Of a stretch of DNA of 25,322 nt, positions 15,421-25,322 are shown piece by piece; within the stretch, counting starts at the first letter, position 1, and every line of letters begins with the position of its first letter. Source of the stretch: Chrysochromulina tobinii. Its lineage: Eukaryota; Haptophyta; Prymnesiales; Chrysochromulinaceae. The stretch covers positions 1-25,322 of the forward strand of contig JWZX01001603.1 of the NCBI GenBank assembly GCA_001275005.1. Reading direction: 5' to 3'. Made by a program: the position numbers and the translations under genes. Under the pieces are notes generated by a model. That model was not told the DNA's origin. It saw only the letters and a list, made by a program, of their open reading frames with translations, and searched no databases.

Positions 15421-18239
15421 TCATCCCTCGCCGAGCAGAATGATATTGCGCCTCTGTTTGGCGATGTTCTTGCCGCGCAGCTGCTTCTGAAGCTCGTGAG
15501 CCTGCGCTCTGAGCCACGTGTCTGAATCCATGCCCTTACGATTCATCTTGTCCATCTCGTCACGGAGGATCGTCTGCTTGGTGGTGTTGTCCAAGAGCCT
15601 CCCACGCTTTTCGAAATGCGTCGCTCTGCACATCTCGAATTGCGGCTCCCTGTACATGAGGTTCGGCTTGAAGTGGACCATAAATTCTGCTCTAGATACC
15701 TGGCCATTCTTTTCCTTATCCAAGATGTCGAAGCCTTTTTGGAACTCCTCGAACGTGATGGCACCGTCTCCATCCGTGTCGAGTTTCCAGAATGGCAGTG
15801 CTCCCCCGAGGAAGTACTCGTCCTTGGTGAGCATCCCATCTCCGTCTACATCCATCACGCGGAAGGCGGCGTCGTACTCTTCGCGGCTGACCAGGCCATC
15901 GCCATCCAGATCCAACGCCTTAAGGTACCCTTCGATGGACTGCTCCACCTTGGGCGCGTACCGTGCTGGGTTATAGATGCGCTCGATGCGCTCGCGCAGT
16001 TTCGGGTCCATGCCTTTGGACTTCGATCGGCGGTCAAACGTGCGCGTCGTGCTGCTCTCGGAGCCTCCTTTCACGAAGCTGCTTAGGGCGTCCTTCCGCC
16101 GGTGGAAAGAGGCGAGCATTTGTGAATCGACTTTCCGCCGCCGAGACTCGCTGAGCGACACCCAATCTGTATCGCTGTCCTCGCCGCCCTCGCCACCACG
16201 GCCACCGCCAGTGTCCTCGCCCTCGGCCAGGCCATCAGCCTCATTGCGGCCCATGCGCCATTCGATGGGCCGTGCGGGCTGAAACCTTTCGCACTGCTCG
16301 ATGGTGCGGATCGTGCGCAGCGCAACGTGGACCTCATATGTGTCACGCTCGTGCGCTGAGAGCAGCTCGCCCGCGTGCTCGAGAGCCTGGGCGAGCATCG
16401 CCAGGCAGTGCGCGTGCACGTCGTCGCAGTACACCTCAAGGGAGCCACGCAGCTCCCCCTCGGACGCAGCTGCGAGCTGCTCGGCCGCCACCTCGTGTAT
16501 CTTTGCGAGTACCCTCCTCCGCACCTCATGAACCATCGTGTGCGCGCCGCCATATGCATCCTCGAGCTCCGCGAGGATCGCAGAAAGCTTGTCGGCTCGT
16601 CGCGCGCGCCTCTCGTGTTGATCTGTCGAGGATTCTAACACGCGCAGCAGGTCCTTATCGAGGATAGCATACACCTGCTCGAGCCGTGGGTGGATCATCA
16701 GCAGCGCTCATTAGTCGCAACCAACGGCCATCCTCAAGGCAATCGACGGCCATCCTCACCTGCTCGAGTAACGGGTGCGGTTGGATGTCGATGTCCTCGA
16801 TCCGTGTGTTGCGCGAAAGCTTCGGATCGATGGCACGAAGCAGCGTAGCGAGCTCTTCGAACTCGATTTCGCCGTTATGGTTTGCGTCGACTTTCTCGAT
16901 GAGGTTATTCACGTCCTCGGCTTGGTGCCCCTCGATGAGCAATGCGAGCAGATGGCGCACCTGACGCACATCGAGCGCAATCAGAGGCCATCAGAGACCA
17001 TCAGCGGCCCTCAGTTGGCCACATCGGAGACGCACTCCTCCGACGCACTCAGGCGCACTCAGGAACGCTTAGGCGCACACTCAGACGCGCCTGTTCCTCT
17101 TCGAGCGGCGCCTCGGCTGGCACTCCTCCTCGGTGCAGCAGCCGCCACACGTCCCAGAGGTCCTTGTCGTGCATCTTCGTGAGGAACAGCACCCTCACGA
17201 TGAGCAAGACCGCCTCTTGCGAGTAGCCAAAGTTGGTCATGCGTTCTGCTAGCCGCACGACGCGCTGGCGCTCATAGGGCTTCAGGCGCTGGGCGTTGGT
17301 CGCGCCGCCGAGCAGCGCGTTCACCTCTTTGAGAGCTAGTTGAGATTCCATCCGATTCTCAACCAGTTTGGGTTCCGAGCCGTCGGCTGGGATGAGAAGA
17401 GTGATCGCCGCCTCAAACTCGTGCATCGTGACTTTGGTCGGGTCGAGAAAGCCGAGCCGCGTGCGCACGGCGGGCAGGTCGGCGGCGCTCACCACGTCCG
17501 TGAGCAGCAGCATCGCGCGCTCAAACTCGGCTACAGTCAGCTCGCCCGTCCGCCTGAGGTCGAAGAGACCTCTCAGGCGGGCGAGCGAGCGCGCGTCGCG
17601 GGGGCCGTAGAGCGCTGCCACGGCCGTCGACGCCTGGTGCGGTGTGTACTCGGCGGCGAGCATACGCTCGATGACGGCACCGGCGCGTGGGAGCAACGGC
17701 GGCGGCACTTTCGCGAGCACGGGCAGCTCGAGCGTCTGCAACGCGCGGCCAACGTGGCCGACGCCGCGCACGCCGCCAGTCGCCAACTCTGTCACCTCTT
17801 CGGCGAGGAAGCCGCCGATTTGTGAGGGCACGAGCTCGTTGGCCGAGGCCTTGATGCTCGCGCACAGCGTGGGGAACTCTGCCTGGGTCACCATCTGCTC
17901 CCCGGACTGCAACCGCGAGATGTGTGCTGACGGCAACCGCGAGATCATCGTTTTCAGCTGCTCGGCAGCCATAGGGCCGAGCATGTCTATGAGGTTCGCC
18001 AGAAGATCGCTGCCGGGAATCGTGCCGATGCGTCGCCGATCGAGCACGTCCCAGGCCTCGCGCGCAGCCTGGCTCGTACACGATGTGAAGAAAGCCTTGG
18101 TCATCAGCATCACTTCGTTCTCGTTGTACTGGAGGCTGCGCATGTTGAGCGTGAGGCGCGCAACGTGTACGAGCACCCCACCGAGGATACCCTTCATGCC
18201 GACGGATGTAGCCGCGGTGAAGAGGGAAGAGAGGAACAT
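15421..18239 (-). CDS. Multi-EF-hand calcium-binding protein, three exons
   Basis: Exons 17091-18239, 16760-16960 and 15421-16674 join to about 867 residues; all junctions are phase 0. Canonical EF-hand loops: DANHNGEIEFEE (408-419), DLDGDGLVSREE (from 705), DVDGDGMLTKDE (from 725), DTDGDGAITFEE (from 749), DKEKNGQVSRAE (from 769). All five have acidic or Asn residues at loop positions 1, 3 and 5 and Glu at 12, so calcium binding is likely. The N-terminal half contains degenerate EF-hand-like helices (for example AWDVLDRRRIGTIPGSDLL and LFDLRRTGELTVAEFERAM) without full loops. An acidic Gly/Glu linker precedes a Ser/Arg-rich stretch before the C-terminal hands. The second intron (16675-16759) has consensus GTGAGG...GAGCAG ends. 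The first intron can use a GC donor (CAG|GCGCGT, 17090) or a GT donor 12 nt downstream (AGT|GTGCGC, 17078); both keep the frame. A calcium-sensor role is inferred; no enzymatic domain is visible. Confidence 0.8.
16675..16759 (-). other. 85-nt intron with matching exon-edge and intron-edge sequence
   Basis: The upstream exon ends CTCGAGCAG|GTGAGG, and the intron ends CTCGAGCAG|GTGTAT, giving a 12-bp perfect direct repeat across both splice sites. Similarity extends further upstream in gapped form: the exon reads QPHPLLEQ where the intron end would read IHPRLEQ. The intron also has an imperfect tandem repeat of about 20 bp built on GAGGATGGCCGT. Confidence 0.75.
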
Positions 18240-18885
18240 TATGAGGACTTCGGCCCGCAGTCCAAGCGTTTAAGGGGAGCGTTGAGCGTTTTTGTGTGCC
18301 TCTTGTCAAGGGGCTGATCTTGTCAAGATTGCATGCATTTTTCGGTTATGTTCGATATTCAAACATGTCCGAAACACGAGAGAAACATACTGGAAGATTT
18401 GCGGGCATCAGTTGTGTGGCACATCTTCCTAGAGACAGAAACTAGTGCGAGCGCACCGGACCGACCGACCTGCGACCGAGCATCTGATCCCATGTAGCCA
18501 ACCGAGTGTGCGCGCGGCTTGAGGCCGTGCGAAACAGCGAGGCGAGGACGCCCTCTGCCCCGCCCCCGCTCAAGGTCAAAGGCAGTATCAAGCCTTGCAC
18601 CGCCTGCAATTTCGTGGCCGCGAGCGCTCCCTCGCCTCCGCCTCACCCATGGGAGCATTGCATGAGAGGCCGGCTCTCCTTTCAAACAGGTTTCAAAACC
18701 CAGGGTGAGGTACATGTACCGGAGTACGACGTCCCCTGTGGTCCCCGGCTCCCCCCGAATTTTACCGGTACGGCGCCCGCATCTTCGTTTTTGCAATTCG
18801 CAGTAGACGTCTCGCTTTTTTCTCGTCAAGCCAATTCCTGACACGGAGGCTCCAGGGCGGCTACCTTAGGGAGAGCCTCGGCATC
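18240..18885. promoter_or_regulatory. Divergent intergenic region between EF-hand and DUF1769-acyltransferase genes
   Basis: About 645 bases with no supported gene; both flanking genes start here and point away from each other. Notable sites are the palindrome TTGCATGCA near 18329-18337 and a perfect 12-bp palindrome GGTACATGTACC at 18710-18721. The second half is pyrimidine-rich towards the plus-strand start. Promoter assignment rests on position only. Confidence 0.4.
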
Positions 18886-21800
18886 ATGCAGCGCGAAGTA
18901 GAGGCGGCATCGAGCCCCTCCAAGGAGAAAAGCAGCATCAGCAGCACCGGTCGGCCGCTCGACCCCAACCATCCGGGGCCGGCGGAGAGCTGGCGGACGA
19001 GGCCGGCGATGCTGCGCGTCGCCTGTGGCGTGCAGAGCGGCAGGCAGGTGGGCTTCAATTACCCGGAGACGGCGTTCCCGATTGAAACCGACCATTTCTC
19101 CGGCCGCATGTACTTCCGATTACGCTACCTCGAGGGCGAGCCCACCGAGTACTTTCGGGGCCGGACGCGGAAGCTGTCGTGCGTCGTGCAGGGCCGGTTC
19201 AAGCACGCGCTGCCCATGTCCGAGTGCTTCACCGGGTACGAGTTTGAGCGGCCGATGGACAACGTGCCGGCCCATTGGCTGATTTCGACCATCCTACGCG
19301 CCGTGAAGAAGCTCGCGCCCACGGTCATGATCGACGTGCTCGGCCCTAAGCCATACATCCTCAACCCGCTCTTCCAGACGATCCAGCTGCTGCACGTGGC
19401 GCATCCGGGCGAGGAGCCGCCCCTCACGGCCTACCCGCTGCGCGAGCAGACCGCCCTCCTCGGCGGCGTCTTCGCGCAGAAGCCCTTCGACCGTCTCCAG
19501 CGCAAGAACTACTTTGCATCCACTCGGAATGGGGAAAAGCACACCCTTCAACCTGGGCTCGTCTACACAATGGAGTTCTACGAGGACAAGATGGACTTTT
19601 CGACCTTCGAGTTCGCGGTCATCGGCATGCGCTTCGGGCTCGCGAGGTGCGACGCGCACCACTCGCGGAGAGGGGAAGGGGGGTTGGGGGGACTCACTCG
19701 CCGCACCCCGCACCCACGCCTCGCGCACGCCCTCCCCCACCCTTCCCTGGACCCCACCCCTGCTTGACTGTCCGTCGCGTGTCGCGCCCTCCTTCGCAAG
19801 GTTCTTAGCGGGGCAGCCGCTGCAGATCATGGGCAAGGTGGGCAACGTGCCGCATTCGACCGACTACATCTTCAACGTCGAGCTCTGGCATGAGTCCCTC
19901 CTCAGAGACGCCAAAGACTGCAGCGGCAGCGGCACCTCCACGCGCGCCTCGTCTGCCTCTGCCGTGGCAGCGGCGGTGGCGGCGGCAGCGGAGGCGGCGG
20001 GCGGCGGTGCACAGGGCGCGGGGCTGGTGGGCGTCGAGCTCAAGGGTGCTCGGCTGGGCGCGGAGGGCTCCGTCGAAGGCGTCGTTGTGGACATTGCAGA
20101 CGTGAGCGACGATGGGGGTTATGAAACCGCCGAAGAGGCAGAGAGCTCGGCTGTGGGGGAGGAAGACTCGCTGCCTCGCGTGTCGTCGTCGAAGACCGAC
20201 GAGGCCAGCGAGAAGTCGGACGCGCCGAGGGGCAGCCTGGCGAGCGTGGGCGCGATGGACGCCCAGCGGATGGCGTCGAATGGAATGGTGGGCACGGGGG
20301 TTGCGGCCCTCGAAGATTATGATGACGTTCTCAAGGGGTCGGCGGGGTCGGCGGGCGCGGCGGGCGAGGCGGGCGAGGCGGGCGAGGTGGGCGAGGCCTC
20401 GCCCACAGTCCAGCACAACAAGCGGCACAACAAGCGGCACAAGCGCACCGCAAGTTCCGCACCCCTCGTGCCCGGCAGCAGCAGCAGCAGTCGCGAGGGC
20501 AGCAGCGCAGGCGCCCAATACAGTGCAGGCGCCTCGACTATTGGGGGCGCGGCGTTGAGCGCGCTGCGGCTGTCCGGGGGCGGCCGTCTCGCAACGCTCC
20601 CGGTGCATCTGCGTGATAAGGCCAAGTCGATGGGCGATTCGGATGCCGAGTCGCCGTCGGGCAGCCGCCCCTTGGGCTTCATGGGCATCAACTTTCGGCG
20701 CCCGCTCGGCCTGACCACTTTCCGCTGTGCGTGCTCGATCGGCTTGGACAGCACGCTCGACGAGGCTTATTTGACCCTCCGGCGCAAGCTCTCGAAGCTG
20801 CTCGAGGATCCGCAGGCGACGGTGCGCCTGATGGTGCAGGGCGAGCGTTACTGGTTCTCCGACGCGAGCAGCGCCTCCGTCCTCGAGCAGGTGCTCATCA
20901 TCGATCGTGAGGGGCAGGGGCTCGCTCGCGCCGTTCGTTTCTCCGACGGCAAGGGCGAGAAGGCAGTGCCAGCGGCCATCTGCGTCCTCGAGCCGTACGT
21001 GGGGCACGTGCGCAGCTCGGCGGACGTGGAGGCCAACGTTGGCGCTGGGCAGGCCGTCGGGCGCGCGGTCACGTGCACGTGGCTCTTCCGGCACGACGTC
21101 ATCGATGGCTGGCGCGTGTTGCGCTACCTCTGCCCGTGCATTCTAGAGGAGTGCCCTCTCACCTTTGAGAGACTCAAACAGAAGCATGAGGCCGGTAAGC
21201 GCAAGGCCGCCTCTCGCTCGACGGCGGCCAAGCTCGCGAACACCAGTAAGACGCTGTGCGGCGCCGTCGCGGTCTCACCCTATGCGCTGTACCGCCTCGC
21301 GCGGCTCGGCTTCGCATCGCCTCCCCTGGGACCGCGCCGCCAGTTTTATTTGCATGCCACCGTCTCGCTCAAGAAGTTGAAGGAGATTGCAGCCACGCAC
21401 AAGATCGGTAGCCCCTCGACCACGCTCACCGCGTGCATCGCGGCCGCCTTTTTCGCCGCCGACCCGACGCGCGACCGCTGCGTCGTGGGCTCGAATGTGC
21501 TTTTCGACCCCGACGCTCCGGCGGGTAACCACGTGTGCGTCAAGATGGCCTCGCTCGACCGTCCCCAGTTCAGTGACCGCTCAGTGCTCACGCGCGCGGC
21601 GCGCACGCTCAACGCGGCGTCACAGTCGCTCGTCGACCTGTTCGTGGGCAACGTGACGCGCAGCTTCGTGAAGGGGCGGCTGCCCCACATGGTGGCGCGC
21701 GCAATCGAGCGCTCTCACTCCGCCATGGACTTCCTCGTCTCCAACCTGCCCGCCTTCGACAGCGCCTCGCCCAATGTCTTCGACCTGCAGACGCTTCGCG

Positions 21801-21973
21801 AGTGCTCCGAGTGGACGCCCTCGATTGTGTACGTCATCGGCGTGGGCGACGAGCTCTACTGCGACTTTTACTGGCGGGTGCCCTCGTCGTTCTCGACGGA
21901 TGCGTTCATGCGCACCTTCACGAGTGTGAGCGGCGCCTACCACGTTCACACGCAACTGGCCGACTCGTACTGA
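18886..21973 (+). CDS. DUF1769 domain fused to HxxxDG (WS/DGAT-like) acyltransferase-like domain
   Basis: Exons 18886-19646 and 19801-21973, joined by a phase-2 intron (donor GCGAG|GTGCGA, acceptor CGCAAG|GTTC), give about 977 residues. Residues about 70-290 match DUF1769, known mainly from fungi: FSGRMYFRLRYLEGEP, RKLSCVVQGRFK, GYEFERP, DVLGPKPYILNPLFQ, YFASTRNG, YTMEFYEDKMDFSTFEF, then after the junction FLAGQPLQIMGKV and DYIFNVELW. The domain runs smoothly across the splice site, which validates it. Residues about 295-530 are a Ser/Ala/Gly/Glu-rich acidic linker with a GEAGEAGEA-type repeat. Residues about 548-977 look like a CoA-dependent acyltransferase of the condensation/WS-DGAT superfamily: FRHDVIDGW supplies HxxxDG with His685, and VSNLPAFDSAS (Ser901, Asn902) resembles the SNVPGP motif. 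Such enzymes make wax esters, triacylglycerol or other acyl products; the substrate is unknown. DUF1769 may target it to membranes, which is inference. Confidence 0.78.
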
Positions 21974-22878
21974 GCGAGAGCTTGCATGCAGGATGAGGGT
22001 CGCGCGGCCCGGCGTGAGGCGTGAGGGCGAGTTCTTCGAGGTCCTATCAGCAAGAGTGCCGCTCACCTGTCAGCGAGAGTACCCCTGAGAACAACGAGTG
22101 AGAAGGCAAGCCAGAGCACCGCTTCATGCGAGCGGGGAGTCATGGCATTGGGGGGGGAGTCATGGCATTTGGGGGGGGAGTCATATCATTGGGAGTAAGC
22201 GATCACATGAGGTGGGAACGTGAAGTGCGCATGTGTAGAGGGTCCTACGTCGAGCGACCGTGCTCGCCGACGGCTTGGGTATAGGTGCCTGGCTTGTCAC
22301 GCGACCGTGCGGGCGCACTGATGCCGGGCTAAGGGCCTCGCTCAGGGGCATGTGCGAATGGATGCGGTGGGTTGGGGATGGGCTGTAGGTGCTTGCAACG
22401 TCAGCGCGACCCGGTACGGCCCGCTTTTGGCATGCGGCAGGGGTTAAGGGCCTCGGCTCCAGCGGCACGTGCGAGAGCAGATGCAGTCCGCCCTTTGGGC
22501 ACTGTTTAATGTGTCAGCCGATCAGCATGTGTTGAGATGTTTGCGTGTGACCGACGCCGCCGACACCATCGTGGAGATCTGTGTCGTGTCGGGGCGCGGG
22601 ACCTCATCCATCTATTTATTGTTAGGAACAGGAAGGATCGTAATGCGCGCGCATCCCGCCTCCACTCCACGAGCACGACACACAACCACGAGACCGTCGA
22701 GCGAGTACGGACGGGAGAGGGAGACGCGGTGTGAACTCAGTCGGAAGAACTCCCAAAACCACCAGGGACCAGGCAGCAAATCAGCTAATCACACCATGGG
22801 CCCATGCATCGGCTCAGCACACGTCGCATGCGCCTCACAAAGGGTCATTCACGGACAGCGAGTGAGAGGCAGAGGTTC
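21974..22878. other. Intergenic stretch between convergent genes
   Basis: About 900 bases without a supported gene. It holds a G-rich three-copy repeat (22134-22194) and two diverged copies of a roughly 40-bp segment (about 22328-22365 and 22443-22485, sharing TAAGGGCCTCG and a GTGCGA core). An AT-rich TCTATTTATTGTTAGG element lies at 22611-22626. An open plus-strand frame from 22469 to 22924 shows no recognisable motif and probably occurs by chance. Confidence 0.45.
22134..22194. repeat. G-run three-copy repeat
   Basis: Three copies of about 20 bp, each GGGGAGTCATGGCATT or a close variant, are separated by runs of up to eight G. Periodicity is 20-21 bp. The G-runs could support G-quadruplex formation. 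Confidence 0.85.
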
Positions 22879-25322
22879 TCAGACCTTTTGCACTACCTTG
22901 CCCGGGGAGGCCCCCGCAGCCTGAGCAGCCCCATCGGATGAACCAGGTTCCGAGGTCAGCCGTGTCGCAGACGAAGCCAGGTTCTTCTGAGATCCGGCCC
23001 GATCCAGCCCGGTGAGCTGTCGACGTTGCAAGCCCTGCGGCGGCTTGAGTCTCGCTCCGAAGGGCGCACCGCTCGTACTCGTATTGGCTCCATCCGCCGG
23101 AGGTGTGGGAACCCTCCCACGGCTCCCACGCTCGAGAAATTTCGCGTTCGCCGACTTGGGCGCGGGGGTGGCAGCCCTCTTGAGCGGCGCGGGGGGCGGC
23201 TGACTGCGCGCTTCGCGAAACAGCTCGAGGGCACTTGGCTCATCTCGGCCGGCGTCGGGCGTTTCGTCAACGGGCGTTTCGTCGAGCTTCGGCTTCTCGA
23301 CGTCCCTAAACGAGGGTTGGGCGAAGTCTCCACCGAGGAGCTGAGGAGAAAGGGCTTGCTCGAGGAAGGTTGCATCGACGTCGAGGACGAAATCCCCCTC
23401 CACTGTTCCTATCTTTCCCATCGCCTTTTTAAACACCTTCTGCTCCTCGTCGCTGAGGATGGCGAGGCTCTGCTTGGTGATCTTGATCGACGAGGTGCGG
23501 CGCATGAGGGCCGTCCGCGCCGGCTCCGCTTCAACAACGGGGACACAGGACGGCGCGGCGCGAGGTGAAAGTCCGAGCCGAAAGCCCGCGCCCGCGCCGA
23601 CGTCCTCTGCGCCCTCGCCGTCCTCGTCGGAGCTAAAGAACTTGGCAACAGACGATCGGCGGAAGGCGCTGTCGAGGGGGCTCGCTTCGAAGGATGCTGG
23701 GCGAGAGTTGAGGTCCTGGAGGACAATGCCATGATTATAGTCCAACCGGCCGGAACCCACTGCCCCAGGCCTCGGCAGGGACGATGGCGTCGGCAGGCCG
23801 CGTCTCGACTCGTCACCGCCGTCTCGCGGCCGCAGGTTTGCCGCAAAGCGTACCGCAGCGGCACGCGTGGTCATTCTGCCGGATGGATGCTCCGACTTTG
23901 TGGCCGCCTCCATTGTCAGGTCTTCCGCAAAGGAATCCCTCCCGCGACGCGAAGTGTAACGGCCAGGGGCGTCAAAGCCGGGGCTGCTGGCTGCAGACGA
24001 GGGATCATCACTCTCTCCGGCCTCAGCGATCTTGACTTCAGCGGTTTTGATCGCCTTTATCACTGCCTTGTTAGAGAGGCTGCTTGTGAGCTTGGCGTTG
24101 GGGGCGAACGTCACCTTCGGCCCACCGGGCAGGCGCACTTCCGACCATCGCTCAGCCTTCTTTGTCGTCATCACCGCCACGAGGACGTCTTGTAATGCCT
24201 CGACCGTCTTCTTGTTCCGGCGCACATAGATGCAGACGATGATGCAGAGGCACAGCGCCGCGCTCGAGGCGACCGCGATGATGATGGTGAGCATCCGTGC
24301 CTGCTCCTCCGCCAAAAGCCGCGTCAGTTCCCTGGCGCGAATTGAGGCGGGATCCATGCCGGGCTGGTAGGGCGGCGGCGCTTCGGGCGGCGGAGGAGAA
24401 GGCGGCTTTGAGGGCGGCGGGGATGGCGGCGGAGGTCTGGGTGGCGGCGAAGGCGGTGGGGATGGCGGTGGAGATGGGGGCGGGGATGGTGGCGGAGGAA
24501 AGGGTGGAGGAAAGGGTGGCGGCGAGGGCGGCGGCGGCGAAGGCGGCGGCGGCGAGGGTGGCGGCGGCGAGGGTGGCGGCGGCGTGGGCGCAAAGAGCAC
24601 GATGATGGTGATGACGGGTGCCGGAGGATTGTTGATGACGACGCCAAGTGTCTCAGAGGTATTGCCATTGGCGAGGCTGGTCAGCTGCGTGACTGCTCCC
24701 GCTGAAGACCCGGGCAGCATGCGGAAGTTGACCTCAACGTCGAGGCCGCTGCTTTGCAAGGAGCGTACATTGCCGCCGTGCAGCTGCAAGCGGCGGTGGC
24801 GCCAGCCCGCGGCCGTGCCATCACCCTCGGTCACGCGCCCGCTCGCATCGGCAAGGGCGCGGCGTCCGCTGCCCGTGGTATTGGCCGCCGTGGTGTTGGG
24901 CGCCGTGGGCATCGTTCCGCCGCCAATCGATGGGCCTACGGTCAGGCCTGCGAGCGGGCCTGAGAGATAGGTGAGAGTCACGCGGTGCGGGTTGACCTGT
25001 GGGGAGGAGGGAGGGCGCCGTGGTGAGCACTTGCATGCAGGGCTCCACAGGACGCACGCAGAGAGTCACGCGATGCGGGGAGAGAGACCTGCACAGCGGC
25101 GGCGAGGCTGTTGATGAAGTTGATCGCCTCAAAGTTATCGGACGTTCTGGCAAGGGAAAGGTCCATTTGAATATTCTCGCCCCAGGAGCAACCGGGGCAC
25201 AGGGGTGGCGGCGAGGGCGGCGGCGGCGAAGGCGGGGGCGAGGGGGGCGGCGAAGGTGGTGGCGGTGAAGGAGGCGGTGAGGGCGGCGGGCTGGGAGGTG
25301 GTGAGGGCGGCGGGGGCGATGG
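22879..25322 (-). CDS. Ser-Pro-rich single-pass membrane protein, 5' truncated by window edge
   Basis: Exons 25089 to beyond 25322, and 22879-24996, join in phase 0 across a 92-nt intron (GTGCAG|GTCTCT...CCCACAG|GTCAAC). About 783 residues are in the window; the frame is open at the right edge inside an SPPP-type run, so the start is missing. Order: Pro-rich segment ending PLCPGCSWGENIQMDLSL; a domain of about 150 residues spanning the intron (NFEAINFINSLAAAVQ then VNPHRVTLTYLSG, later LDVEVNFRML), resembling SEA-like extracellular modules; a long SPPPP run (about 24361-24600); one transmembrane helix (LTIIIAVASSAALCLCIIVC, about 24225-24295) followed by YVRRNKK; and a cytosolic tail of about 470 residues. 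The tail is Ser/Arg-rich with basophilic kinase-type sites (FRRSSVAK, RRTSSIKI). The extracellular Pro-rich stalk suggests a cell-surface or wall protein. Confidence 0.75.
24997..25088 (-). other. 92-nt intron whose 5' end resembles the downstream exon start
   Basis: The first 28 nt of the intron and the first 24 nt of the next exon both begin GTC and then share an 18-bp block, CCGCAYCGCGTGACTCTC, differing at one base. The intron therefore seems to begin with a diverged copy of the following exon. Ends are GT-AG with a pyrimidine-rich acceptor tract. Confidence 0.75.

Noticed and set aside
19805-21094. 429-residue minus-strand open frame opposite the DUF1769-acyltransferase gene
   Set aside because: No recognisable domain, His/Arg/Ala-rich shadow composition, and fully covered by a plus-strand frame with domain evidence.
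22469-22924. 151-residue plus-strand open frame
   Set aside because: No domain, atypical composition for the neighbouring genes, and its end overlaps the 3' end of the well-supported minus-strand membrane gene.
24361-24600. Low-complexity GGCGG/GGTGG tract as a noncoding satellite
   Set aside because: On the minus strand it is an uninterrupted SPPPP-encoding segment, in frame with a signal-anchored membrane protein on both sides.

Overview
The window looks like nuclear DNA of a eukaryotic microalga. It is very GC-rich. Genes lie on both strands with no operon-like spacing. At least five genes need spliceosomal introns (64-154 nt, mostly GT-AG, several opening GTGCGC) to restore known protein folds. 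The protein types (Ser-Pro-rich single-pass membrane proteins, near-identical WD40 blades, signal-peptide proteins with alga-like repeats, EF-hand, OTU and SET-MYND proteins) fit a haptophyte or related chromist alga. That assignment is inference from composition and family content, not from a marker gene.

Layout. 167-2050 (+) encodes an OTU-type cysteine protease. 2051-3040 has no supported gene. 3041-4493 (+) is a seven-exon WD40 protein with one blade per exon. 5091-6971 (-) is an RRM fused to an RsmH/MraW-type rRNA methyltransferase. 7026-8637 (-) is a secreted or plastid-targeted two-repeat protein with a Tyr-rich and coiled-coil tail, joined across a 73-nt intron. 8855-9475 (+) is a small protein with twin CxxC...CxxC modules, divergent from the previous gene. 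9975-11450 (+) is a SET-MYND methyltransferase with a Ser/Ala/Asp repeat inserted in the SET domain. 11668-12951 (+) is a coiled-coil protein. 13427-15199 (-) is a Pro-rich single-pass membrane protein. 15421-18239 (-) is a three-exon EF-hand protein. 18886-21973 (+) is a DUF1769 domain fused to an HxxxDG acyltransferase-like domain. 22879 to the right edge (-) is a second Pro-rich single-pass membrane protein, cut off by the window end.

The genes do not form an obvious pathway. The unifying signal is local duplication. In-frame tandem repeats of 21, 24 and 45 bp sit inside several coding regions. Three introns (7866-7938, 16675-16759, 24997-25088) have direct repeats linking the intron to the adjacent exon across an AG|GT site, as expected if local duplications were turned into introns. 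The WD40 gene is an amplified exon-plus-intron cassette. The most novel protein architecture is the DUF1769-acyltransferase fusion; the RRM-RsmH fusion with a lysine-rich tail is second. No tRNA, rRNA, CRISPR array or transposase gene was recognised.
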